The position numbers were made by a program, and so were the translations under genes. Under the pieces are notes generated by a model that saw nothing but the letters and a program-made list of their open reading frames with translations, had not been told where the DNA came from and ran no database searches. A stretch of DNA of 64,000 nt from the NCBI RefSeq assembly GCF_007570825.1, contig NZ_SUNB01000002.1, forward strand, positions 62,001 to 126,000. The letters run 5' to 3'. This DNA comes from Pleionea sediminis (GTDB lineage Bacteria; Pseudomonadota; Gammaproteobacteria; Enterobacterales; Kangiellaceae). Numbering within the stretch: the stretch's first letter is position 1; every line of letters starts with the position of its first letter. Positions 37,377-45,331 of the stretch are shown in pieces.

Positions 37377-37736
37377 ATGTCTGAATTACATAAAGCTTTA
37401 GCAGAATCCGCCGTAACGGCACTATTCATAGGCGCGCAAAATGATGCAGACAATATTATTGCTGCACTGAATAACGAAACTATCGAACCGGAAGTTTTAA
37501 TGAGTCTGAGTGCTTTATCAGCAATCAATACAAGAGATAATAAAAAAGCAATCAACTTACTAAAATCTTGGTGCAATCAAAATGCAGCTTCACAACCTCA
37601 TGCATTACTAGCTCTCGCTTATTGGCAAGAACAACAAAAAGATGACTGCGCACAAATGTGTAATAACTTATTAAGTTCTAACGCTGATGATAGTGTAAAA
37701 AGCATGGCAAATTCGCTATTACAAGAACTTTCTTAA
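37377..37736 (+). CDS. yscG: YscG-like TPR chaperone of the needle subunit
   Basis: This 119-residue helical TPR-like protein (YscG is 115) directly follows the needle gene. Repeats are visible as AVTALFIGAQNDADNIIAALNN, KAINLLKSW and ALLALAYWQEQQKDD. It protects the needle subunit in the cytoplasm together with YscE. Size and order match Yersinia. Confidence 0.87.
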   Translation: MSELHKALAESAVTALFIGAQNDADNIIAALNNETIEPEVLMSLSALSAINTRDNKKAINLLKSWCNQNAASQPHALLALAYWQEQQKDDCAQMCNNLLSSNADDSVKSMANSLLQELS

Positions 37737-37758
37737 TGAGAAATTCAGGAATACCACT

Positions 37759-38082
37759 ATGGAACCCATAAGCGAAATATCACAAGTTACACTTAATAAC
37801 GATTCTCTTGGAGAACAAACGAGTGGCTCTCTCGATGCCAGCATCAATGGAGAAACTGATTCACTTGGTGACAGATTCTTAAAAATGCTAGGCGACACTA
37901 AACAACATATTGGCGAGAAATCGGCAGAAATCCAAGAAGCCCTCACCGTTGAGCACATTTCACCAGCAGAACTATTAAAAGTACAATATGAACTTGCTGA
38001 AATTGCTATTCAGCAAGAGCTTATTTCAAAAGGCGTTTCTAAAAGTACTCAAAACGTTGATACACTATTAAAGGCTCAATAA
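37759..38082 (+). CDS. sctI: T3SS inner rod SctI (YscI)
   Basis: This 107-residue protein (YscI is 115) has the typical C-terminal rod pattern LSPAELLKVQYELAEIAIQQELISKGVSKSTQNVDTLLKAQ (about 68-107). The N-terminus is polar. The rod lines the channel at the needle base. It starts after AGGAATACCACT and overlaps sctJ start by one base (TAATG). No YscH/YopR-like gene lies between yscG and sctI. Confidence 0.93.
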   Translation: MEPISEISQVTLNNDSLGEQTSGSLDASINGETDSLGDRFLKMLGDTKQHIGEKSAEIQEALTVEHISPAELLKVQYELAEIAIQQELISKGVSKSTQNVDTLLKAQ

Positions 38083-38687
38083 TGAAACTGAAATGTATTA
38101 GTGTCTTATTAGTGACCCTCATTGTATCGGCATGCAAAGTCGAGCTTTACACCGGGCTTGGTGAGCAAGAAGGTAATGAGATGCTGGCACTGCTATTATC
38201 AGAGGGAATAAGTGCCTCAAAAACCAATGGTAAAGGCAATACTATTACGTTAGAAGTTTCAGAGTCTCAATTAACTCAAGCTATGGAGTTATTGTCACAA
38301 CACTCCTATCCAAGACAACAGTACGCAACTATTAATGAAGTTTTTCCACAAGGCGGATTAATTCAATCGGAGCAAGCGGAAAAAGCACGCTATCGTTACG
38401 CAATGTCGCAAGATCTTGCTGCGACAATTTCCAACATTGATGGCGTTATTACTGCTCGTGTTCATCTAGTTATTCCTGAGAAAGCTAAAGGTAACAAGCG
38501 ATTACAAATGAAAGAAACTGAGTCCGCTAAAGCGTCGGTGTTCATCAAACACAATCAAAGCGCAACGATAGAGCCCTATATTCCGCAAATTAAAACGATG
38601 GTTGCCAACGCAGTTCCTGAGCTGAACTATGAAAACATTACCATTGCTGTTTTTCCTAGTATGCCAAATTATCGTACAGGAAACTAA
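38082..38687 (+). CDS. sctJ: T3SS inner-membrane ring lipoprotein SctJ (YscJ), no C-terminal anchor
   Basis: This 201-residue lipoprotein has a lipobox ending at Cys18 (LIVSAC) and two ring-building modules: VELYTGLGEQEGNEMLALL (20-38) and ITARVHLVIPEKAKG (about 127-141), PQIKTMVANAVPELNYENITI (about 171-191). YscJ is about 244 residues with a C-terminal membrane helix; this protein stops shortly after the second module. See the findings for a shifted-frame hydrophobic tail. The one-base overlap with sctI implies coupling. Confidence 0.92.
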   Translation: MKLKCISVLLVTLIVSACKVELYTGLGEQEGNEMLALLLSEGISASKTNGKGNTITLEVSESQLTQAMELLSQHSYPRQQYATINEVFPQGGLIQSEQAEKARYRYAMSQDLAATISNIDGVITARVHLVIPEKAKGNKRLQMKETESAKASVFIKHNQSATIEPYIPQIKTMVANAVPELNYENITIAVFPSMPNYRTGN

Positions 38688-38755
38688 TGTAAGATTAGGC
38701 GACATTTTTATAGTTTTAATTAACGTTTACTACCGTTAAATAAAGAGATGATCCT

Positions 38756-39547
38756 ATGACAACAAACCCGATACCGTCTCGATCTGACTTTATAGTCAGA
38801 TTAAAAGACGCGTCTTTCCGGCAATTGCTGATGATGAATGGACAATCATCGAGCTGGGTTCATCCGAGTTGGTTCAACGAAAATTATGCCAAATGCAACA
38901 CAAAAATATTAAATACTCCAAAAGCTCAAATAGCCCTCAAGAACGACCTGAGTATAAAAGCTCTTCCGGAAGAAGTTCTAACGTTTAAATATCATAGTTT
39001 ACTTTTTGCTACTCAGGACGATCTTATGAAAACATTAATGACCTATGGTCTTTGCTGCTATTTTCAGGACATTAAGAATATTGTTTTACGAAAGGAAAAA
39101 AAGATACTCCAAGAATTCATTGCCCCCTGGCGGATGAAGATTATTACTCATAATCTGCCACTACTCGTAAAAAAAATCCCAGCAGAGTTTTCATTATGTG
39201 CTAATACACTTCCTTGGAAAAGCCTGATTCAAGATCCTGAAAACTTTGTAAATAAAATCTCTCAAGAAAAACATACATCATACTTATGTAGGGTACTTGC
39301 TTTATTAGGTTTATCCTTAGTCTATAAAGCCGAACTTCTTCATCAAGAATCTGGCGATAATATAAAAGGTAAAGAAGTAATAAGAAACTGGCTTCATTGT
39401 CTTTGCTTGAGACTACCAAAGCCAAGCTCTGACCTATGCAAAATACTTGAAAAACTTCTGGATGATAAATCCATGGATATCGAAAAAAGCCGGGGATTGC
39501 CCTTACTAATGGACAAAATGTCTAGATTATTGGACTTACCATGTTAA
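38756..39547 (+). CDS. sctK: T3SS sorting-platform protein SctK (YscK-like)
   Basis: This 263-residue cytoplasmic protein lies between sctJ and sctL, as YscK (209 residues) does, and should link the C-ring pods to the inner-membrane ring. It has no signal or membrane segment. Family sequence is poorly conserved; the N-terminal MLM-type region with WVHPSWF and the helical C-terminus are compatible, but the call is mostly by position. It overlaps sctL by seven bases. Confidence 0.75.
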   Translation: MTTNPIPSRSDFIVRLKDASFRQLLMMNGQSSSWVHPSWFNENYAKCNTKILNTPKAQIALKNDLSIKALPEEVLTFKYHSLLFATQDDLMKTLMTYGLCCYFQDIKNIVLRKEKKILQEFIAPWRMKIITHNLPLLVKKIPAEFSLCANTLPWKSLIQDPENFVNKISQEKHTSYLCRVLALLGLSLVYKAELLHQESGDNIKGKEVIRNWLHCLCLRLPKPSSDLCKILEKLLDDKSMDIEKSRGLPLLMDKMSRLLDLPC

Positions 39548-40155
39548 TACCAAAAACTATTCAAATAAAAGACTCCGTCAATCTAAAGACTCAGAACATA
39601 ATTAAACACTCTGAACTCCAAAGTTTGTTGCAAGCAGAAGAGCTTCTCAAAGAAGCTAAATCAGAAGCAGAAAAAATAAGACAATCAGCTTTCGAAGACA
39701 GGGAAAAAAGTATCGCATTAGGATACCAGGAAGGTTTAAAAAATGGACACGAAGACGCGATTCAACTCCTACTTAAAACTCAAAAAGACTGTATTAACTT
39801 TATTCAAGGTCAAGAACGTTTATTGGTTGAAATTATTAATGATGCTCTAGAACATATTCTTAATAAAATGGATAGAGCATCCTTAGTCGGTAACACGGTT
39901 AGACACTTAATCAATCAAAAACAAAGCAATGAGCTATGCAGTTTAATGGTTCACTCTCAAGACTTAGACGCTGTATCAACTCAAATGGACTCAGAGCCAC
40001 CACTTTTTGATCTTGTTGATGTTATTAAAGATGATACCTTGAGTCCTGGGCAGTGCATGTTAAAAACCCCCGTAGGAACATTAGAGTCAAGCATTGATAC
40101 TCAACTAAACAGTTTAAGAAAAATGCTAGAACAAGAAACTGTCAACACAAAATAA
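39541..40155 (+). CDS. sctL: T3SS ATPase stator SctL (YscL)
   Basis: This 204-residue protein (YscL is 223) is homologous to FliH and V-/F-ATPase stators. The N-terminal long helix (LLQAEELLKEAKSEAEKIRQSAFEDREKS, about 27-56) and the GYQEGLKNGHEDAIQLL segment are the expected signature, followed by a C-terminal domain that binds SctN. It overlaps sctK by seven bases and is last of the yscB-L block. Confidence 0.9.
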   Translation: MLIPKTIQIKDSVNLKTQNIIKHSELQSLLQAEELLKEAKSEAEKIRQSAFEDREKSIALGYQEGLKNGHEDAIQLLLKTQKDCINFIQGQERLLVEIINDALEHILNKMDRASLVGNTVRHLINQKQSNELCSLMVHSQDLDAVSTQMDSEPPLFDLVDVIKDDTLSPGQCMLKTPVGTLESSIDTQLNSLRKMLEQETVNTK

Positions 40156-40174
40156 ATATTGATAAGACGATACG

Positions 40175-40888
40175 ATGAATGGACATGAAGTGAGTTCAAT
40201 TTTGCAGTTGCTCACCCAATTCTCAAGTAAAACTCAGGATATCGAAGATGACTCAACATCTTCTCCTGAAATTATTATTTATCGTAAAAGCACGAAAGCC
40301 ACTCAGGATGTTCGTACGTTTCCTTCGGATATGGTATGTTATCAAACAAAAAACTACTATATATGTATTCGAATCTCTACCGAAACAAACTCGAGTCTTC
40401 ATTTTAAAAATAAAAAATCCGAAGCGCCTGACGATCCTGAAGGATATATTGAGTTACTGACACTCAATCTTCCCGCTCAATCAATATCTTCCGACATCAA
40501 AATCAATCAAAATAAGGAACTTTCTACATTAGAAAACAAAACTCAATGTCCAATATCATTTGACACGTTTCCTAGAAAGATTGAACAGTTGATCGATACC
40601 CATCTGCAAAATATCACAGTTCATCAACTTGCAGCTCGGCTTTATATGGATCGAAGTCGGCTTTATCGGAAGGTTAATGAAATATACAACGAGTCTCCTC
40701 AAAAGTTGATACTGCGAAAAAGATTAATTGCTGCAGCCAAACTTTTAACATCGGAACCCACTTTCACAGACAGTATAGGAGAGATTGCTTACCGCTGCGG
40801 TTTCAACAATTTGTCGTATTTTGCACGAGCATTCAAAGAAAAATATGGTCAAACACCCTCTGAATATCGAAACAATTTGTATTACTAA
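40175..40888 (+). CDS. Second AraC-family regulator of the T3SS locus
   Basis: This 237-residue protein follows sctL by 20 bases on the same strand, so it probably belongs to the yscB-L operon. Only the C-terminal about 100 residues (140-237) form an AraC-type DNA-binding domain: IEQLIDTHLQNITVHQLAARLYMDRSRLYRKV and EIAYRCGFNNLSYFARAFKEKYG. The N-terminal half is Ser/Thr/Asp-rich and has no obvious sensor fold. It is not closely similar to the regulator at 26.1-27.0 kb. Whether it activates or represses is unknown. Confidence 0.8.
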   Translation: MNGHEVSSILQLLTQFSSKTQDIEDDSTSSPEIIIYRKSTKATQDVRTFPSDMVCYQTKNYYICIRISTETNSSLHFKNKKSEAPDDPEGYIELLTLNLPAQSISSDIKINQNKELSTLENKTQCPISFDTFPRKIEQLIDTHLQNITVHQLAARLYMDRSRLYRKVNEIYNESPQKLILRKRLIAAAKLLTSEPTFTDSIGEIAYRCGFNNLSYFARAFKEKYGQTPSEYRNNLYY

Positions 40889-40920
40889 AATCCTTCATAA
40901 ATTCCCTTTAAATTTTTAAG

Positions 40921-41862
40921 CTAAAGCTTCTCCATAGCCTCAATAATTCTCTGATACGTATCTTTTATATTTTCATTATTCGGCTCTAGAGCTATTGCTT
41001 TGGCAATAACAGATTTAGCATCGCTCAACTGCTGACTTTTTAACAATGCGTAAGCATAATTATTAAAGTACGCCGCCTCTTCTACACCTCCTTTTATTCC
41101 CAATGCGTACCATTTTAGAGACTCTTTCAGATTACTGCTCAAATAGTGATTACCGAGCAAAAAGTAAGGTAGCCAATAGTTCGGCCATTGTTTTGTCGCT
41201 GTTTTTAGAGCTTTAACCCCATTAACTCGCTGATTAGTCGATATTAAATCGTGCGCCGCACTCGTATAAACAAAAGAATCAAAATACCGGCTGGATTTAT
41301 CAGGAGGAACGATTGCTAGTAACCAAAATTGACCTCGTTGCCAGGTACGTTCAAACACATCAAATGGAATTTCATAATCTTTATACGTCCCAGAATATAA
41401 AGTAAATGATTGCTTTTCTAAGTCGTAACCAACAACAAGTGCATAATGCCATTGTGGAAACCATGATATCGAAAGGTTTTGAAAAACGATAATCGGTTTA
41501 TTATCACTCACCAATTGAATAATATCATTCAATTCACCTCGAGTTTGATAGGCTAAATATCCTTTCGAACGCGCTGCTGCCACCAGTTCAATTTGAAAGG
41601 TACCTTCTTTTTCAGGTACGAACATAAGAGGAGCAACCTCTTCAGGCGACACAGTGTTACCGTAAAATGATAGTGCTTCTGCTAACACGGTCGGCCCGCA
41701 GTAAAACTGCTGTTGTGCATAAAATGGCACTCGCTCAATATAATGACGTTGATTAACTGGCGGAGGATTTGTTTGAAGTGCAAGTGTCTGTGGGGGCGTC
41801 GCACACCCCCAAATCATTAAAAGAAAGCCCACCAAACAGCAGGCTTTAAACAACTGTAACAA
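40921..41862 (-). CDS. PA2778-type C39-like peptidase with TPR repeats, lipoprotein
   Basis: This 313-residue lipoprotein has a lipobox near residue 20 (LLMIWGC), a C39-like cysteine peptidase domain (about 45-200; catalytic region FYCGPTVLAEAL with Cys, and QWHYALVVGYD with His) and C-terminal TPR-like repeats (about 215-310). It matches the PA2778 family of Pseudomonas, found beside PA2779-type proteins. Start is probably TTG at 41862. It closes the four-gene sortase operon. Confidence 0.85.
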   Translation of the reverse strand: MLQLFKACCLVGFLLMIWGCATPPQTLALQTNPPPVNQRHYIERVPFYAQQQFYCGPTVLAEALSFYGNTVSPEEVAPLMFVPEKEGTFQIELVAAARSKGYLAYQTRGELNDIIQLVSDNKPIIVFQNLSISWFPQWHYALVVGYDLEKQSFTLYSGTYKDYEIPFDVFERTWQRGQFWLLAIVPPDKSSRYFDSFVYTSAAHDLISTNQRVNGVKALKTATKQWPNYWLPYFLLGNHYLSSNLKESLKWYALGIKGGVEEAAYFNNYAYALLKSQQLSDAKSVIAKAIALEPNNENIKDTYQRIIEAMEKL

Positions 41863-41870
41863 TGGTACGT

Positions 41871-42254
41871 TTAATTACTATCAATGGGGCGAATAAATGG
41901 GTAAACATCGGTGACGCCTAATAAATCGAGCACTGCTATCACTAGCAAAACAGTAACAATCGCTCCTGCAACACCTTGCCCCGCAGGCAAGTCCTCTAAT
42001 TGATTCTGAAACTCAACTAATTCCGCATGAGTCATATTAGCAATACGAGCTTTAGCGTCTTCTGGGTTAACCCCTAATGCCATTAACTGCTGTTGCACTT
42101 GTTCGGTGTCCACCATCGCTATCAACTGCTGTTGGCTTATGAGTCTTTGTTGCTTAGCCATTATTTGATCGGACGAAATTACATCGGCATACGACCAGCT
42201 AACAGCAGAAAAGAAAAAGAAGCCAGTGATACATTTAGCAATCTTATGGAACAT
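41871..42254 (-). CDS. PA2779 family protein, exported
   Basis: This 127-residue protein has a signal peptide (CITGFFFFSAVSWSYA, to about residue 23), a Gln-rich helical region (MAKQQRLISQQQLIAMVDTEQ) with a VNPEDAKARIANMTHAEL helical hairpin near residues 60-80 and a C-terminal membrane segment (AGAIVTVLLVIAVLDLLG). ATG 42254 is chosen over a longer start because a GGGGG Shine-Dalgarno precedes it. Function unknown; it is paired with a PA2778-type peptidase. Confidence 0.85.
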   Translation of the reverse strand: MFHKIAKCITGFFFFSAVSWSYADVISSDQIMAKQQRLISQQQLIAMVDTEQVQQQLMALGVNPEDAKARIANMTHAELVEFQNQLEDLPAGQGVAGAIVTVLLVIAVLDLLGVTDVYPFIRPIDSN

Positions 42255-42313
42255 AAATACCCCCAAATTATTTGCGATTGTGAAAAAGCTCTGCCTATAG
42301 CTTAGCTCAAATC

Positions 42314-43036
42314 TTACCAAATCGAGAGCTTTCCTGAAACTATAAGTCTCTGTGACGGATTTTGCACTGCCATATCAAAAGGGTAGCAAGTAATTAATGA
42401 GATACGGTATTCGTTTGTATCAACGTCAGGACGCGAGACAGCATCGACGACTCGAATATCATCGATATCAAAATTCCAAACGTTGCCGTCTCTCATTTCA
42501 ATGCGAATTCGATCGTTAATCCTCAAGGTATCCAAATTTCGGAAGTGAGAGTCACGATGAGCCGCTATTAGACTGTTTCCTTGTTGTCCGGGTAAAAAAT
42601 TTGGTGTCACCAACCCTGGGCCAAACGCCAGGCTCTCTCCACTCGCATCGGCCAATACAATCCAAGACTCAAGTGCTAGATATTCAGGATAATGTTGACG
42701 AAAATCGCTAAAAGATTTTCTTAGCACTGTCATTTTAAACACGGGCCAAGTATCTGCCCAGGGCCAGGGTTTTACCTGCGAACCCTTCTGTTTATTTAGT
42801 GATAAAGTATCAAAGTCTTTTTCATAACGCTTACTACTTAAAGCTTCACTTATTTTTAACTGAGGTTGATTTGAGCCAGCTAAAGTTTCTTGCCAGGATA
42901 ATACCGTTTCCTCCCAGGCTTGCTGCAGTAACACTTGCGATAAGGCGCCTTTAGCCAAATAATAAATGGGCTGCACCAAACCAATTAATGCAACGAGAAT
43001 CAATAAGCTTCCAAAGAAAAGAGCCAAGTTACGCAT
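42314..43036 (-). CDS. Class GN sortase
   Basis: This 240-residue membrane-anchored transpeptidase has an N-terminal helix (LALFFGSLLILVALIGL) and a sortase domain with the catalytic triad visible: His160 in LIAAHRDSH, Cys217 in LITCYPF and Arg230 in PSQRLIV. It matches the proteobacterial 'class GN' (marine proteobacterial) sortases, which usually have a single dedicated target encoded next door. It overlaps the target gene by eight bases and precedes a PA2779-type gene. Confidence 0.93.
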   Translation of the reverse strand: MRNLALFFGSLLILVALIGLVQPIYYLAKGALSQVLLQQAWEETVLSWQETLAGSNQPQLKISEALSSKRYEKDFDTLSLNKQKGSQVKPWPWADTWPVFKMTVLRKSFSDFRQHYPEYLALESWIVLADASGESLAFGPGLVTPNFLPGQQGNSLIAAHRDSHFRNLDTLRINDRIRIEMRDGNVWNFDIDDIRVVDAVSRPDVDTNEYRISLITCYPFDMAVQNPSQRLIVSGKLSIW

Positions 43037-45062
43037 CGTGTTTTCCTTGGTGTGTCGAGTGCTTTTTAATTCTCAAAGCAAGAATAATGACGCAACCCAT
43101 CAATAAAATAAATAATGCATACTTCGGTGGTACGACAATATTTAAAGCGGTTTGAGGGTATCTTAGTGCGTTGCTCGCACTACCTTTAGGAACAACGCCT
43201 GCCACTTGTTTGCTTTTAAGTATTTCCGAGGTTCGACTCGGTGTCTTATCTACAGCAATTAAGCTGGTAAACCGACTCATTAAATGAAACTTTAAAGCAG
43301 TTTGTGTCGCATCCTGTCGGCTTTTATCATTCAGTCTTCCATGTAATGATTGATTCATAATCGACGCAATTTTTTGTCTGGCCCAGAGCTTTGCAATGCC
43401 CGGTTTGGATTCTGAAGAGTTTAATGTTAAATGCGTTTGCCATAATTGATCCGCCAGTTGTCCATGGATATCCACACTTCCCTGAACATCATTAACCTTT
43501 GCTTTGATCCAGAGCGGCTCTCCAGCATACAAATCAGGTACCCGCTTAGGCCACACATCGGCATTGACATGAGCTGGCCAGTTAATTTTGATATTCGTTA
43601 ATACCGGCTTTTCAATCTTGGAGAACAACGCTTCCATCTTTTCCTTGGCTGTTTGATGATCACCAATAAAAGTAAACGTTCCTCGGCCAAACTTAGCCAC
43701 TCGTTTCATAAAAAATTCATTGGGAGCCGATCCAATACCGACTGTAAATAATCGACTTCGCCCTAATTTAGATTGGATTAACCTGAATAACTGAGCTTCA
43801 TTACTGATAGCTCCATCGGTTAAAAAGACAATCTGCCTCACCAAGTTATTAGAGTTTGTATCTAACAAAGCTTTACTCATTGCCGAATACATCTCGGTTC
43901 CACCACCCGCGTCTAAACCATCAATGTAACTTAGCGCATCACTTAATCGCTCCGAACTAAAAGCTTTGGACGACGGATATAATGCATCGGTTCTATTATT
44001 AAACTCAATGACATTAAACCAATCGCCTGCCTTTAACGTTTTTACTCCAGCGACTAACGCTTCTTTGGCCTGCCGAATCGACTCTCCAGACATCGAGCCT
44101 GAAGTATCTAAGACAAAAATTAACTCACGTGCCAACTGAAGAGAATCGTCTTGAACTTTCGGTGGAATCACGAGCAAACTAATATACTGCTCTCCCTCAA
44201 ATTCTTCGCCGAATAATGCAGCACGCGGTAATTGTCCTGATTGAAACTTCCATTTCAGGATAAAATCTCGGTCAGCTTTATTAATGGAATGACTCAGAGT
44301 GATTAAACGAGAACTGGGCGAGCGATAGTGTTTAGTCAGCTCATGTGTGGAACTCTCGACATAATCGATCGATAAGCCCGCCTCTAAATTCACAGTCAGG
44401 CTGACATTACCACCTTCAGACTGACCATCTTTTTGCGGAAAGTTCATTTTCTTGACATCGCTGGGAGACCATTGAAAACCGTTTTTTAAATCACCAAAGT
44501 CTTCAATAAGTTTACTTGATGGCGTGTAGCGCTTGGTCATAGTCATTGGAAAACGAAAACTTAACTCGCCAAATTCATTGATTTCAATATCCTGTTGGTA
44601 CTCTATTGTAACTTCTATTTGTTCATAGGGCCCAATATTGGCAATTCGATTAGAAAACACATTCGGACGATGCTGTTCAACGAGTGATGCTTTTTTGCCT
44701 GCCTTTTTTGCTTCCTGATATAAACGTTTTGCTTCTTTTTTCTCCCTTATCTCGCCGACTATTAGACGCTCTCCCATTTTGACCGTGAGCGCATCGACAG
44801 CTGACTTTTCTGGTAAAGGGAAAAAATAGGTACCTTCTACCCAATCGGAAGATTCATTCTTGAAAACCTGAGTAACTTTGGCCCTTAAAACCAGCCCTGA
44901 AACACTAAAGTCTGCTTTTGTATCAACCAGCAATGCCTCCTCTTGAGTTGAGTGCTCGCCTGTAAAGCGAAGGGTTCCACCTCCTAGTTCATCTATTGCG
45001 TATAAATTGATACACAACACGCTTAACAAAATAGAACATCGGCTGACCAAGTAGTTGAACAT
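43029..45062 (-). CDS. Marine proteobacterial sortase target protein (VIT and VWA domains)
   Basis: This 677-residue protein has a signal sequence (LVSRCSILLSVLCINLYA), a VIT domain (about 50-170; VEGTYFFPLPEKSAVDAL), a von Willebrand A domain (about 310-480) with the metal site DTSGSMSGES, TDG and further residues, and a C-terminal sorting region: YPQTA (about 635-639), membrane helix and basic tail (RIKKHSTHQGK). I use ATG 45062 because AAGGTG lies upstream and gives a proper signal sequence. The sorting motif departs from LPxTG at position 1. The sortase overlaps its end. Confidence 0.92.
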   Translation of the reverse strand: MFNYLVSRCSILLSVLCINLYAIDELGGGTLRFTGEHSTQEEALLVDTKADFSVSGLVLRAKVTQVFKNESSDWVEGTYFFPLPEKSAVDALTVKMGERLIVGEIREKKEAKRLYQEAKKAGKKASLVEQHRPNVFSNRIANIGPYEQIEVTIEYQQDIEINEFGELSFRFPMTMTKRYTPSSKLIEDFGDLKNGFQWSPSDVKKMNFPQKDGQSEGGNVSLTVNLEAGLSIDYVESSTHELTKHYRSPSSRLITLSHSINKADRDFILKWKFQSGQLPRAALFGEEFEGEQYISLLVIPPKVQDDSLQLARELIFVLDTSGSMSGESIRQAKEALVAGVKTLKAGDWFNVIEFNNRTDALYPSSKAFSSERLSDALSYIDGLDAGGGTEMYSAMSKALLDTNSNNLVRQIVFLTDGAISNEAQLFRLIQSKLGRSRLFTVGIGSAPNEFFMKRVAKFGRGTFTFIGDHQTAKEKMEALFSKIEKPVLTNIKINWPAHVNADVWPKRVPDLYAGEPLWIKAKVNDVQGSVDIHGQLADQLWQTHLTLNSSESKPGIAKLWARQKIASIMNQSLHGRLNDKSRQDATQTALKFHLMSRFTSLIAVDKTPSRTSEILKSKQVAGVVPKGSASNALRYPQTALNIVVPPKYALFILLMGCVIILALRIKKHSTHQGKHDA

Positions 45063-45331
45063 AATTAAGCACCTTAACGAATAACAGATGCTATCCATTA
45101 AACACTGTCGACTTGGCCGAAAAGAGGATGAAAAATGACGAATTATGGCAGTTTTGAACTCGAGCGTTAATTTCATCACCCTCTTCGAAAAGCTTCCCTA
45201 AATACATCTCTCTATTTCCAGCTATCGATTTAACTGAAATTTAATTAATTTTTCTAAAACTTAACTTCAAAATCTAAAGCTTGAACGTTTACAAATCGAT
45301 ACCCTGACAAAAACTGACAAGAGAAGCTCCT

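Noticed and set aside
38082-38755. Programmed frameshift in sctJ
   Set aside because: There is no slippery sequence and the shifted tail is too short to be a normal anchor; reported as a length anomaly only.
12056-40888. Genomic island with integrase or tRNA borders
   Set aside because: No mobile-element genes, tRNA or direct repeats found at either border within the window, though transfer in the past cannot be excluded.
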